Of a stretch of 64,000 nucleotides of DNA, positions 23,709-31,208 are shown in pieces. A program made the position numbers and the translations under genes. The stretch's first letter is position 1, and each line of letters starts with the position of its first letter. The notes under the pieces are model-generated. The model had not been told where the DNA came from. It saw only the letters and a list, made by a program, of their open reading frames with translations, and searched no databases. Source of the DNA: Mesorhizobium sp. 1M-11 (GTDB lineage Bacteria > Pseudomonadota > Alphaproteobacteria > Rhizobiales > Rhizobiaceae); assembly GCF_001303895.1 (NCBI RefSeq), contig NZ_LJSD01000011.1:248001-312000 (forward strand), given 5' to 3'.

Positions 23709-24856
23709 TCAGCTTCAACGTCTCCGCCTTCGCCGAAGCGGCCAAGGCCATCCGCAACGTGCCGGCAGGATCGCGCGACTTCGAGATCCTCGACCACGCC
23801 CTGCTCGACGCCGACAGGACATCGCTGAAGCTGACCATGTCCGATATGGATGTCGAAGCCCGCGTCATCGTCGAGTGCAAGGCGGACGCCGAAGTCAGCA
23901 CCGCGATCCCGCGATCGATCCTCGAATTCTTCATCCTGCACGCCGGCAAGGGCGACGAAACCGGCACGCTGGAATTCGACGAGGATCTGCGCAACGTCAC
24001 CGCCCGCCACGGCAAGGCGCGCCTCACGCAGGCCATCCTGCCGGCCGATATGTTCCCGCATTTGCATGGCAGCGAGGCCAGCTGGTCGATCAAGCTGCTG
24101 GCGCACGAGCTGTGCGACGTGCTGTCCCGCACCGAACGGGCGGTCAGCACCGACCTGAACCGCATCATGCTGCATGGCCCGTTCCTGCACCAGTTCGACG
24201 GCCAGCTGCGCGTCATCGCGGCGGATGGATACCACATCCACATCGTCGACATGGACGATCCCGAGATGACCGGCGAGCTTCCGACACGCGACGGCACGAG
24301 CCTGCCAGGCGTGATCATCCCGCCGAAGACGGTCAAGGAAGTGCTGCGCATCTTTGGCGGCGACGAAAGTGCCATTACCCTTTCCGGCAACGAAAACACG
24401 ATCACGATCGATGCCGAGCGCATCCGCATCGTCTCGAAGCTGATCGACGCCACCTTCTTCGACTATCCCGACAAGCTGCCGGAGCTGAGCGACCTCGTCG
24501 TGCGCGTCTCGGCCGAGGCCATGCAGCGCGCGATCGACGGCCTGCTGGTCGCACCGAAGACGGACGGCAAGGGCAAGCGCGAAGCCATCCGCACCATCAG
24601 GATGACGGTGCGCGACGGCGCCATCGAACTCTTCGGGCGCGGCGACAACGGCGACGCCGAAGACCTGGTGGACGCCGACACCGGCAGCACGCCGGCCGGC
24701 TCGGAGGTCGCCTTTGCCGCCCACTACCTGCGCGACGCGATCGACGCCGCGAGGTCCAAGGAAATCGCCATCCACATGCCGCCCGAAATCGGCCGGTTCT
24801 TCCACGTCGTCGGCAGCGAAGGCGCGACCTTCCTGATCGGCCCACGTCGCTTCTAG
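23705..24856 (+). CDS. dnaN: DNA polymerase III beta sliding clamp homologue
   Basis: Ring-shaped processivity factor that would load the polymerase on phage DNA. At 383 residues it has the three-domain size of bacterial DnaN. Recognisable strands are LSRTERAVSTDLNRIMLHGPFLH, LRVIAADGYHIHIVD, GVIIPPKTVKEVLRIF and SKLIDATFFDYPD, each matching a conserved block of beta clamps. Sequence is divergent from host clamps, so it is phage-borne rather than a recent host copy. No phage polymerase is seen in the window, so the clamp probably works with the host polymerase. Confidence 0.87.
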   Translation: MISFNVSAFAEAAKAIRNVPAGSRDFEILDHALLDADRTSLKLTMSDMDVEARVIVECKADAEVSTAIPRSILEFFILHAGKGDETGTLEFDEDLRNVTARHGKARLTQAILPADMFPHLHGSEASWSIKLLAHELCDVLSRTERAVSTDLNRIMLHGPFLHQFDGQLRVIAADGYHIHIVDMDDPEMTGELPTRDGTSLPGVIIPPKTVKEVLRIFGGDESAITLSGNENTITIDAERIRIVSKLIDATFFDYPDKLPELSDLVVRVSAEAMQRAIDGLLVAPKTDGKGKREAIRTIRMTVRDGAIELFGRGDNGDAEDLVDADTGSTPAGSEVAFAAHYLRDAIDAARSKEIAIHMPPEIGRFFHVVGSEGATFLIGPRRF

Positions 24857-24868
24857 AGGAGTTTTTCC

Positions 24869-25129
24869 ATGTTCGACGAAATCACCGAAACCAGCCAGAC
24901 CGTCGCCGCCGGCCAGCTGCGCAGCCTGATCGAGCGCATCGAGCGGCTGGAGGAAGAAAAGAAGACGATCGGCGACGACATCAAGGATGTCTATGCCGAG
25001 GCCAAGGGCACCGGCTTCGACACCAAGGCTATCCGCGCCATTGTCGCCTTGCGCAAGCAGGATCAGGCCGAACGCCAGGAAGCGGAATCGATCCTCGACC
25101 TCTACAAGGCCGCGATGGGGATGGCCTGA
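24869..25129 (+). CDS. GapR-like DNA-binding protein (DUF2312)
   Basis: An 86-residue homologue of the alphaproteobacterial GapR family, which binds overtwisted DNA ahead of replication. The typical pattern is [22 protein letters not shown] then [29 protein letters not shown], ending in a short helix. GAGGAG stands seven bases before the ATG. In the phage it would help replication of positively supercoiled DNA; that is inferred from the family. Confidence 0.9.
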   Translation: MFDEITETSQTVAAGQLRSLIERIERLEEEKKTIGDDIKDVYAEAKGTGFDTKAIRAIVALRKQDQAERQEAESILDLYKAAMGMA

Positions 25130-25374
25130 TGCTGAACCATCAGGACCTCAACCGCGCGCTGAAGCTGTTCGAGGAGCGCAAGACCGCCATGGCGATGCGC
25201 TCCCGCCTCGACAGCGAGCCGGTGCGCCTGATGGTCGGCGACGGCGCCACGGCCGGCACTGTCGCGCTTTCTCCCTCCTATCTCGGCGGCATCGTCGGCG
25301 ACGTGAAAGCTTCGCTCGACCAGCAGATCGCCGTCATCAATTCCACCCTGACCGCAATGGGGATCGAACCGTAA
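25129..25374 (+). CDS. Hypothetical phage protein, 81 residues
   Basis: [20 protein letters not shown] onward; a helical N-terminus, a short GDGATAGTVALSPSYLG strand region and a final helix. It overlaps the GapR-like stop and the ssb start (TAATG), so it is translated as part of the replication run. No family recognised. Confidence 0.72.
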   Translation: MLNHQDLNRALKLFEERKTAMAMRSRLDSEPVRLMVGDGATAGTVALSPSYLGGIVGDVKASLDQQIAVINSTLTAMGIEP

Positions 25375-25913
25375 TGGCTGGCTCCGTCAACAAAGTCATT
25401 CTCGTCGGCAACCTCGGCGCCGAGCCGGACATCCGCCGCACCCAACGGACCGATCAGCTCGTCGTGTCGTTCCGCCTCACCACCTCTGAGACCTGGCGCG
25501 ACAAGGAAAGCGGCGAGCGCAAGGAAAAGACCGAGTGGCATACGGTGGTCGTGTTCAACGAGCAGATCGCCAAGGTCGCCGAGCAGTACCTGAAGAAGGG
25601 CATGAAGGTCTATGTCGAGGGCCAGCAGCAGACCCGCAAGTGGACCGGCAACGACGGGATCGAGCGCTACACGACCGAGACCGTCCTGAACCGCTTCCGT
25701 GGCGAATTGCAGATCCTCGACAAGTTGCCGTCGAACCGACCGCCGGAATCCGACAGTCCCGAAAGCTACGGTACGACGCGCGACGCCGATCAACGCCGTC
25801 AGGTCGAGGAGCGCACCCGCAACCAGCAGACCCGTTTCGGTGGCGGCGGCGGCACCTTCGGTAGCCGTGAACTGGATGACGAAATCCCCTTCGCGCCGGA
25901 ATGGAGGGGATGA
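25374..25913 (+). CDS. ssb: Single-stranded DNA-binding protein
   Basis: Protects single-stranded DNA during replication. The 179-residue protein has the OB-fold start SVNKVILVGNLGAEPDIRRT, the WRDKESGERKEKTEWHTVVVF block, a Gly/Gln-rich linker and an acidic tip DDEIPFAPEWRG that binds partner proteins. The start overlaps the previous stop. It belongs to the same operon as the beta clamp and GapR-like genes. Confidence 0.95.
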   Translation: MAGSVNKVILVGNLGAEPDIRRTQRTDQLVVSFRLTTSETWRDKESGERKEKTEWHTVVVFNEQIAKVAEQYLKKGMKVYVEGQQQTRKWTGNDGIERYTTETVLNRFRGELQILDKLPSNRPPESDSPESYGTTRDADQRRQVEERTRNQQTRFGGGGGTFGSRELDDEIPFAPEWRG

Positions 25914-26275
25914 TGAACAACCTTTCCTGGCTCATCTATGCCGCCGAGGTTTCGGAGCGCATTCAAGAGGCCTGCGTTTTCATCACGTTCGTCATAGGCA
26001 TCATTGGCGGTGCGGCGCTTCTGGTCGCTTTTATAGGAACCCTCGCCGAGGGCGGCAAACTTCGATATCCAGTCGTCGCCTTCTTATTCTGGCTGCCGAT
26101 CACGATCCTATCGTTGGGTGGTGCATGGCTCCTGCCATCGTCGAAGACCATCTACATGATCGCCGCATCCGAGGCCGGCGCCCAGGTCGTCACCTCTCCC
26201 GACGCCGTCGAAATGATGGGCGATCTCAAAGCCATCATCAAAAAGCGCCTGAAGGCCGAACTGGAGGGCAAGTGA
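25913..26275 (+). CDS. Membrane protein of unknown function
   Basis: A 120-residue protein with two membrane segments (about 22-45 and 57-78) and a charged cytoplasmic tail MMGDLKAIIKKRLKAELEGK. GGAGGGG lies just upstream, and the start overlaps the ssb stop. Two-segment topology would permit a holin, but the position in the early operon argues against it. Confidence 0.68.
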   Translation: MNNLSWLIYAAEVSERIQEACVFITFVIGIIGGAALLVAFIGTLAEGGKLRYPVVAFLFWLPITILSLGGAWLLPSSKTIYMIAASEAGAQVVTSPDAVEMMGDLKAIIKKRLKAELEGK

Positions 26276-26276
26276 A

Positions 26277-27155
26277 ATGTCTAACGCCCTCACACTGCAC
26301 GCTTTGCAGCAAGCCCATATCGAGCGCCAGAAGGAATGGTGCCCCGATCAGGTTCCAGACCTGTCTTTCCGTGGCAATGAGATGGCCGGCGAGACCGGCG
26401 AAGCTTGCAACGTCATCAAGAAGCTGGAGCGGGAACGCCACGGCTGGCGAGGTTCACGCGCTACCAAGGAGCAGCTGGCCGAGGAATTGGCTGACGTGAT
26501 CCACACGGCCGTCCTTTGCGCGATCACGGCCGGCATCGACATTGAGCCGGCAACAATCGCCAAGTTCAATTCCACTTCCGAGAAAAACGGCCTTTCCTTC
26601 CGCCTCTCGGCACTGGAGCCGATAGAGCCGGAAACCAGCCTGGACGAGCGCATGAAGGCGGCAGGGATGATCCCGCTGTCCGATCTTCTCGCCGGCAAGA
26701 CGCCTCTCGCAAGGTGGATGGCGCACACTGGCGTCCGCGACATGGACAGCTTCGAAGAATGGGTAGCGATGAAGCATCGCGAATTCTTGAGGATGCGTGT
26801 CGAGTACGAACTTGGCGACAAGGACCAGAAAGACGAGCTTTACGAATGGGTGTTCGCCCATGCCGCTGTTTTCGGTGAGGTCGCCGCGAACTTCCGGCAG
26901 GCGCAAGCCTCGGTTCAAACGCCGACGCATCGCCATGTGAAGCGCGGCACGAAATACGTGCTGCTTGGCATCGGTAAGATGCAGGCCGAGCACTGGCGCG
27001 ATATCTCCGTTGACGAAGACGAGACGGCCTTGGTCGATCTGCGTGAAGTCGCCATCTATCGCAGCGTCGATGACGACTCGCTGTGGGCACGTCCTCGCGA
27101 AGAATTCGAGGATGGCCGCTTTGAAGTCCTCTCCCAGCAGGGAGAGCAGAAATGA
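26277..27155 (+). CDS. MazG-like nucleotide pyrophosphohydrolase fused to a DUF1653-like domain
   Basis: The N-terminal 100 residues match all-alpha NTP pyrophosphatases: EMAGETGEACNVIKKLERE (metal-binding Glu 35, 39, 42) and QLAEELADVIHTAVLC (Glu 69, 70, Asp 73). The C-terminal 70 residues (HVKRGTKYVLLGIGKMQAEHW, then DLREVAIYRSVDDDSLWARPREEFEDGRFEVL) look like the small beta domain of DUF1653-type proteins. The middle 110 residues are unassigned. It would break down NTPs or ppGpp-like signals; the attached domain may give specificity. Confidence 0.82.
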   Translation: MSNALTLHALQQAHIERQKEWCPDQVPDLSFRGNEMAGETGEACNVIKKLERERHGWRGSRATKEQLAEELADVIHTAVLCAITAGIDIEPATIAKFNSTSEKNGLSFRLSALEPIEPETSLDERMKAAGMIPLSDLLAGKTPLARWMAHTGVRDMDSFEEWVAMKHREFLRMRVEYELGDKDQKDELYEWVFAHAAVFGEVAANFRQAQASVQTPTHRHVKRGTKYVLLGIGKMQAEHWRDISVDEDETALVDLREVAIYRSVDDDSLWARPREEFEDGRFEVLSQQGEQK

Positions 27156-27382
27156 ACGCCAGTGAGACACACAACCGCCTCGCCGGCATGTTCGTCGACA
27201 CGGTCGCAGGGCAAACCTCCGATCACTCGGAACTGATGGTCGTCATTGAGAGTACCATTCTCGCCACCATGCTTATTTCCCGGCGCGTATATGGCCTTTC
27301 TCCAGAGGGATGCGTCGAGATGGTAGAGATGGCCATCCAGCAAGCCACGGACCGATTCGCCGCGAACAAGGCGAAATCATGA
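27152..27382 (+). CDS. Hypothetical phage protein, 76 residues
   Basis: Acidic helical protein, MNASETHNRLAGMFVDTVAG onward, with ESTILATMLISRRVYGLSPEGCVEMVEMAIQQ in the middle. It overlaps both neighbours by four bases (ATGA). No family recognised. Confidence 0.68.
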   Translation: MNASETHNRLAGMFVDTVAGQTSDHSELMVVIESTILATMLISRRVYGLSPEGCVEMVEMAIQQATDRFAANKAKS

Positions 27383-27771
27383 AGCTCGATCGCCGCGCCG
27401 ACATCGAAGCCAAGATCATGGCCCGCGTCGAAATCGACCCGGTGACCGGTTGTTGGCTGTGGACCGGACCGACATCCGGCAGCACCGGACGCGGCAAGGA
27501 TTATCCGCGCATGTCCTTGGGGGGGCAGACGGTTGCGGTGCATCTCGTCATGTGGACCAACGTGCACGGTTACATCCCCGGCAAGAAGCAACTGGACCAC
27601 AAGTGCCGCAACCGCCGCTGCGTCAATCCGGACCCCGAGCATACCGAGCTTGTCACACAGAAGCGCAACGCCATACGCCGCGAGGAAGCCAATGGCCGGC
27701 GCCGGCCGCAAAAGCGGCGGCGCAAGGCAGGGAAGGCGCTGCGGGTACACGCGGACAAGGGGAATGACTGA
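27379..27771 (+). CDS. HNH endonuclease
   Basis: A 130-residue nuclease. The start of the domain is TGCWLWTGPTSGSTGRGKDYPRM; the metal-binding core is VHLVMWTNVHGYIPG, LDHKCRNRRCVNPDPEHTELVTQKRNA, with the HNH residues in that span, and a Lys/Arg-rich tail follows. Phage HNH proteins cut DNA in homing or in packaging; here it lies in the early operon far from terminase, so homing or defence use is more likely. Confidence 0.88.
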   Translation: MKLDRRADIEAKIMARVEIDPVTGCWLWTGPTSGSTGRGKDYPRMSLGGQTVAVHLVMWTNVHGYIPGKKQLDHKCRNRRCVNPDPEHTELVTQKRNAIRREEANGRRRPQKRRRKAGKALRVHADKGND

Positions 27772-28193
27772 TGCGCGTCCCCGACAACGTCACCGATGAC
27801 ATGCCCCTGCGACTGAGCGTCGCCGCTGCCCTCGCCTTTCCTGATGGAACCATGGGCGCGCACGGCCTTCGCAAGGAACGTGACGCCGGCAGGCTGGTGA
27901 CGGAGTTGATTGCCGGAAAGGAATACGTCACCTTGGCCGCGATCGCCGAGATGAGGAAACTATGCCAAGGACTTCGAAAGGTGCCCGCCTCGTCTGGCGC
28001 GACGAAAGCCGCAAGGCAGACGGATCGCTACGCAACCGCGCCGGCTGGTTCATCCGCGACGGCGCAACCTTCATCAGCGCTTGCGGCGGCACTGGCGACC
28101 GCGAACGCGCTGAAATCGCGCTCGCAGCCCATATCACCGAAAAATACCAGCCGTCGCGAGAGCGCGGCCGTGATCCCGCTTCCGTCAAGATAG
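27771..28193 (+). CDS. xis: Probable excisionase
   Basis: A 140-residue protein starting MRVPDNVTDDMPLRLSVAAA; LAFPDGTMGAHGLRKERDAGRLVTELIAGKEYVTLAAIAEMRKLC is a winged-helix-like recognition region as in rhizobial excisionases. The C-terminal part is Ser/Ala-rich and ends SPKNTSRRESAAVIPLPSR. It directs the integrase to excise the prophage. The last 232 bases overlap the integrase gene in another frame; the recognisable tail argues that the overlap is real and not an overrun. Confidence 0.72.
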   Translation: MRVPDNVTDDMPLRLSVAAALAFPDGTMGAHGLRKERDAGRLVTELIAGKEYVTLAAIAEMRKLCQGLRKVPASSGATKAARQTDRYATAPAGSSATAQPSSALAAALATANALKSRSQPISPKNTSRRESAAVIPLPSR

Positions 28194-29209
28194 CTGACGC
28201 CGTCAACGTCTATCTGACCGACAAAGCCCCAAACCACGAGAAGCCGAAGGAAACCGCCTCCCGTCTCGTGACGGTGCTGGAGTGGTGTGGCGAAAGCACT
28301 TTCGCCGATGTCACCGGAAAGTTCTGCCGTGACTATGCCAAGGCCCACGGCAACGGTGCCGCGGCGCGCCGCCAGCTGGAGGATCTTCGCGCGGCCGTGA
28401 ACTACTACTGGAAAGAAGGCTACGCCACTTCGGCGCCGGCCATCACCCTTCCCGAGAAGCCGGAAGCACGCCAGCGTTGGCTGGATCGCAGCGAGGCCGC
28501 GCGCCTGCTGTGGGCTGCATGGCGAATGCGCCAGACTTGGAAGGGTCAGCCAAGCGACCGCCGCACCGGCCGGCATATCGCCCGCTTCATTCTTGTCGCC
28601 CTGTACAGTGGAACGCGATCGGCCGCGATCTGCGGCGCTGCGATCCGCCCGACCGAGGGCCAGGGCCACGTCGACCTCGATCGCGGTATTTTCTATCGGC
28701 GGGCCGAAGGCGCCAGGCGCACCAAGAAGCGCCAGCCGCCCGTCAAGCTGCCCGATCGCCTGATCGCCCACCTGCGCCGTTGGGCCTCTACACCGCTCGA
28801 AATCAAGACCAAGGGGCGCGGCAAGAGCAAGAACATCGGCCGCATGATCTCGCAGGACTACGTTGTCGAGTGGAACGGCGCCCCCGTTACGTCCGTTAAG
28901 AAGGGTTTCCGCTCGGCCGTCGAGGCTGCCGGCCTCGGCTGGTATGAAGACGACAAGGACGGAAAGCCGGTCTTCAAGACCGATGTGACGCCTCACGTGT
29001 TCCGGCACACCGCCGCGACCTGGTTGATGCAACAGGGCGCCGACGTATGGGCGGCCGCAGGTTTCCTGGGCATGACCGTCGATGTGCTGATCGAGACATA
29101 CGGGCATCATCATCCCGACTTCCAGGCCGACGCTGCCGATGCCATCACGTCGAAAGCGCGCACTCGACGCCTGCCTAAAAACGTTGTGCAACTCAAACGG
29201 AGAGCATGA
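27962..29209 (+). CDS. int: Tyrosine-type phage integrase
   Basis: Catalyses site-specific integration at the proline tRNA gene. The 415-residue protein has an N-terminal arm-type region (residues 1-62), a core-binding domain (about 75-160) and the catalytic domain: Arg 219 in LYSGTRSAAI, His 345 and Arg 348 in HVFRHTAATW, and the nucleophile Tyr 380 in ETYGHHHPDF. It lies just before the attachment site, as expected. The following gene copies its N-terminal region. Confidence 0.95.
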   Translation: MPRTSKGARLVWRDESRKADGSLRNRAGWFIRDGATFISACGGTGDRERAEIALAAHITEKYQPSRERGRDPASVKIADAVNVYLTDKAPNHEKPKETASRLVTVLEWCGESTFADVTGKFCRDYAKAHGNGAAARRQLEDLRAAVNYYWKEGYATSAPAITLPEKPEARQRWLDRSEAARLLWAAWRMRQTWKGQPSDRRTGRHIARFILVALYSGTRSAAICGAAIRPTEGQGHVDLDRGIFYRRAEGARRTKKRQPPVKLPDRLIAHLRRWASTPLEIKTKGRGKSKNIGRMISQDYVVEWNGAPVTSVKKGFRSAVEAAGLGWYEDDKDGKPVFKTDVTPHVFRHTAATWLMQQGADVWAAAGFLGMTVDVLIETYGHHHPDFQADAADAITSKARTRRLPKNVVQLKRRA

Positions 29210-29676
29210 TGGGACGGAAATCACTAGGACCAAGACTGTGGTTTCGGCCTGAGAGAATTCACTCTACGCGAGGCAATCGCGAACCCGGCGTTTGGATTAT
29301 ACGCGACGGCTCGAAGATGATCAGTACCGGATTTGGCAAAGATGAAAGCGCGAAGGCTCAAACAGCGCTAACCGAATATTTGGCTGGTCGCCAGGAACAG
29401 AAATCCTTCTTCGTCTATTTCGTCACAGCGGAAGCCGCTGACTATCCGATTAAGATTGGCATATCCACAAATCGGACACTCAGGTTTCTGTCACTGCAAA
29501 ATGCACTACCCTACGAACTTAAGATCCTCGCCGTCATGCCTACAGATGATCCATTGCTGGAGCGACGCTTGCATCGTCAATTCGCGCATTTGAGGTTGCG
29601 CGGTGAATGGTTTCTGCGTGCGCCCGAACTGCTTGCCTACATTGATACGGCAGCATCTGAAGGACTGGCTGCCTGA
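29209..29676 (+). CDS. Integrase N-terminal-like domain fused to MUG113/GIY-YIG-type nuclease domain
   Basis: Residues 1-60 (GRKSLGPRLWFRPER, REPGVWIIRDGSKMISTGFG, ALTEYLAGR) align closely with the first 62 residues of the neighbouring integrase. Residues 66-148 match the MUG113/T5orf172 branch of GIY-YIG domains: FVYFVTAEAADYPIKIGIS, then RFLSLQNALPYELKIL, LERRLHRQFAHLR and GEWF. The ATG overlaps the integrase stop. It may cut or bind the same arm sites as the integrase. Role unknown; it is the last gene before the attachment site. Confidence 0.85.
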   Translation: MGRKSLGPRLWFRPERIHSTRGNREPGVWIIRDGSKMISTGFGKDESAKAQTALTEYLAGRQEQKSFFVYFVTAEAADYPIKIGISTNRTLRFLSLQNALPYELKILAVMPTDDPLLERRLHRQFAHLRLRGEWFLRAPELLAYIDTAASEGLAA

Positions 29677-29789
29677 CATATCCACGTACCCCACAACTCC
29701 CCACAGATACGGCGGAAATAAAGGTGAACATCAACCGACAGACGCGATAGAAAACCCCGGAAATCTGCGGCTTTCCTCGAACACTCGCC

Positions 29790-29836
29790 CGTTCGGGACG
29801 ATGGGGTCGCAGGTTCGAATCCTGCCACTCCGACCA
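29790..29836 (+). other. Prophage attachment site: 3' part of a tRNA-Pro gene
   Basis: The 47 bases run from the anticodon loop (TTCGGGA, anticodon CGG) through a perfect T-arm GCAGG-TTCGAAT-CCTGC to the acceptor strand CACTCCG, discriminator A and CCA. No 5' half precedes it, so it is not a functional tRNA but the duplicated core left by integration. The complete tRNA-Pro should flank the other prophage end. Confidence 0.88.
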
Positions 29837-30208
29837 GCCTCTCTCTTTCCCGCCTTCCCTGTTTTTCCAGCAAAGACAGCGGGTTAGGCTTTCCGGTAAA
29901 AAGAACGATACGGGAACGTGTGACGCTGGGCGTTCTGCCGTTGTTCACAACGCTCGACTCGGTAGATCCGAAATCTGCGCCGTCATCGCGTGCGGCTTGT
30001 CGCGGACTTGCCACAGTAGTTTCATCCTGGCGAAGATCAGCTTGCAGATCACCTTCGATGCGCGACGATATCCCCGGGATGCTCGACCTCGTCCGTTCGC
30101 AGCGAATCCGACATGTCAGTGCCGACCGCGAGAGCAACATTTCATTGTCGGCGCGGCCGATATCCGATTACCCTCGGCGCTCACAAAGCGGCATCGAGGA
30201 AATGACGC
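29837..30208. other. Non-coding stretch after the attachment site
   Basis: No convincing gene, RNA or repeat seen on either strand. Open frames here read as GC-rich noise. It is the first host DNA beyond the prophage and may hold the promoter of the next gene; no clear -35/-10 pair was found. Confidence 0.5.
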
Positions 30209-30565
30209 ATGAAAAGAACAGCATTGCTTCTGGCCGGACTCACCCTGTTCTTCAATCCACTTCCGGGCGCAGGCGTTCCGTCAGCGCATGCGCAGATGGA
30301 CTGGCTGACACCAAAACTCGAATCCCAGCGCTACGACAACACCCGGCGGCACCAACAGCGGCTCGGGACGTACCGGCAGCGGCCACAGTCTTCACGACCG
30401 GGCATTTCACCAGCACGCATGCGGCAATTGATGCGCCAGGTCGAACCGGAATATCGCAGACGGGTGCAGATCCACGGTAAAGCCAGGGCCGACGAATGGT
30501 TGAAGCGAACTGCATATCGTCTTGGTGTCGAAGAAGGACGACGCGCCAGACGCAATTTGAGATGA
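30209..30565 (+). CDS. Small exported basic protein
   Basis: A 118-residue protein with signal peptide MKRTALLLAGLTLFFNPLPG, probable cleavage after AHA. The mature part is rich in Arg and Gln and has no recognised domain; RMRQLMRQVEPEYRRRVQIHGKARADEWLKRTAYRLGVEEGRRARR is the most ordered part. GAGGA precedes the start. Confidence 0.65.
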   Translation: MKRTALLLAGLTLFFNPLPGAGVPSAHAQMDWLTPKLESQRYDNTRRHQQRLGTYRQRPQSSRPGISPARMRQLMRQVEPEYRRRVQIHGKARADEWLKRTAYRLGVEEGRRARRNLR

Positions 30566-30711
30566 TCGGAAGTCGAGGCCTCGGCCATTCAGAGCAAATT
30601 GCCGACTTCGATCACGTTCCATTGCCGCCGGTCACGACATGATTTTCTGCCCCTGTTCCGCCGCAATGGCCTATCAGGGCAACGGAGGGGCTTCACGGAG
30701 AGGATTTTTCG

Positions 30712-31026
30712 ATGCGACTTCATACATCCATCGCCGCCATTCTCATGGCAGTCGCGCTCGCAGGCTGCGAAACGTCTGAACAAGGCCAGCGAGCCGGAAC
30801 GGGCGCCCTTGTCGGCGGCGCCGGCGGTGCATTGGTTGGCCAGGCGATCGGCCGAGACACCAAGAGCACATTGATCGGTGCCGGCGCCGGTGCGCTGCTG
30901 GGCGCGGCCGTGGGCAGCGCGACGACGCCGAAGCGCCGCGGCCAGGAGATGTGCCGTTACCAGGATCGCTACGGCCGGGTCTACACTGCGCCTTGCGACG
31001 AGCGATATTACAACGGCGATTACTGA
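30712..31026 (+). CDS. Glycine-zipper outer-membrane lipoprotein
   Basis: A 104-residue lipoprotein; the lipobox LAGC puts the lipidated Cys at 19. GALVGGAGGALVGQAIG and LIGAGAGALLGAAVG form a double glycine zipper as in YMGG-like 17-kDa antigen-type proteins, followed by a short Cys- and Tyr-containing tail. It probably sits in the outer membrane and stabilises the envelope. Confidence 0.82.
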   Translation: MRLHTSIAAILMAVALAGCETSEQGQRAGTGALVGGAGGALVGQAIGRDTKSTLIGAGAGALLGAAVGSATTPKRRGQEMCRYQDRYGRVYTAPCDERYYNGDY

Positions 31027-31148
31027 GGCCGATCTTTCGAAGCCAGGCGGCGCCTGCATTGACTTGGCATGAGGCTACCCTCCGCAGCCTCAGCTGCACT
31101 TTGCAGTGCCGAGGTTCAATTCGGAAACTGAGCCTTATGCAACAACAG

Positions 31149-31182
31149 AAAAACCCCGGTTCCATCAGGGACCGGGGTTTTT
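31149..31182. terminator. Bidirectional Rho-independent terminator
   Basis: Arms AAAACCCCGGTTCC and GGGACCGGGGTTTT with the loop ATCA, A-rich on one side and T-rich on the other, so it works in both directions. It separates the lipoprotein gene from the convergent oligopeptide transporter operon. Confidence 0.9.
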
Positions 31183-31208
31183 CCTATCGGCTAGCCGCCA
31201 GGATTAGG

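Larger units (their letters stand above)
1..29836. mobile_element. Integrated lambda-like prophage, one end only
   Basis: Continuous phage genes run from the left window edge to a tRNA-derived attachment site. The parts seen are head and packaging genes, a replication block, an immunity region with repressor and Cro-like genes, an early operon, and excisionase-integrase next to the attachment site. Packaging genes are of the lambda type (GpA terminase, gpW, lambda-family portal), with a gpT-like capsid. The other end, most tail genes and lysis genes are outside the window, so completeness cannot be judged. No gene seen here is clearly broken apart from a possible insertion near 18.5 kb. Confidence 0.95.

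Noticed and set aside
25913-26275. Holin
   Set aside because: Two membrane segments and a charged tail would fit, but it lies in the early replication operon with no endolysin or spanin gene nearby.
29760-29840. A tRNA gene at the attachment site
   Set aside because: Only the anticodon loop to CCA part is present; no D-arm or 5' acceptor strand precedes it, so it is an att remnant and not a gene.
29603-29887. Plus-strand frame of 94 codons across the attachment site
   Set aside because: It reads through the tRNA fragment and gives the usual nonsense peptide of such sites (SQVRILPLRP); no ribosome site.
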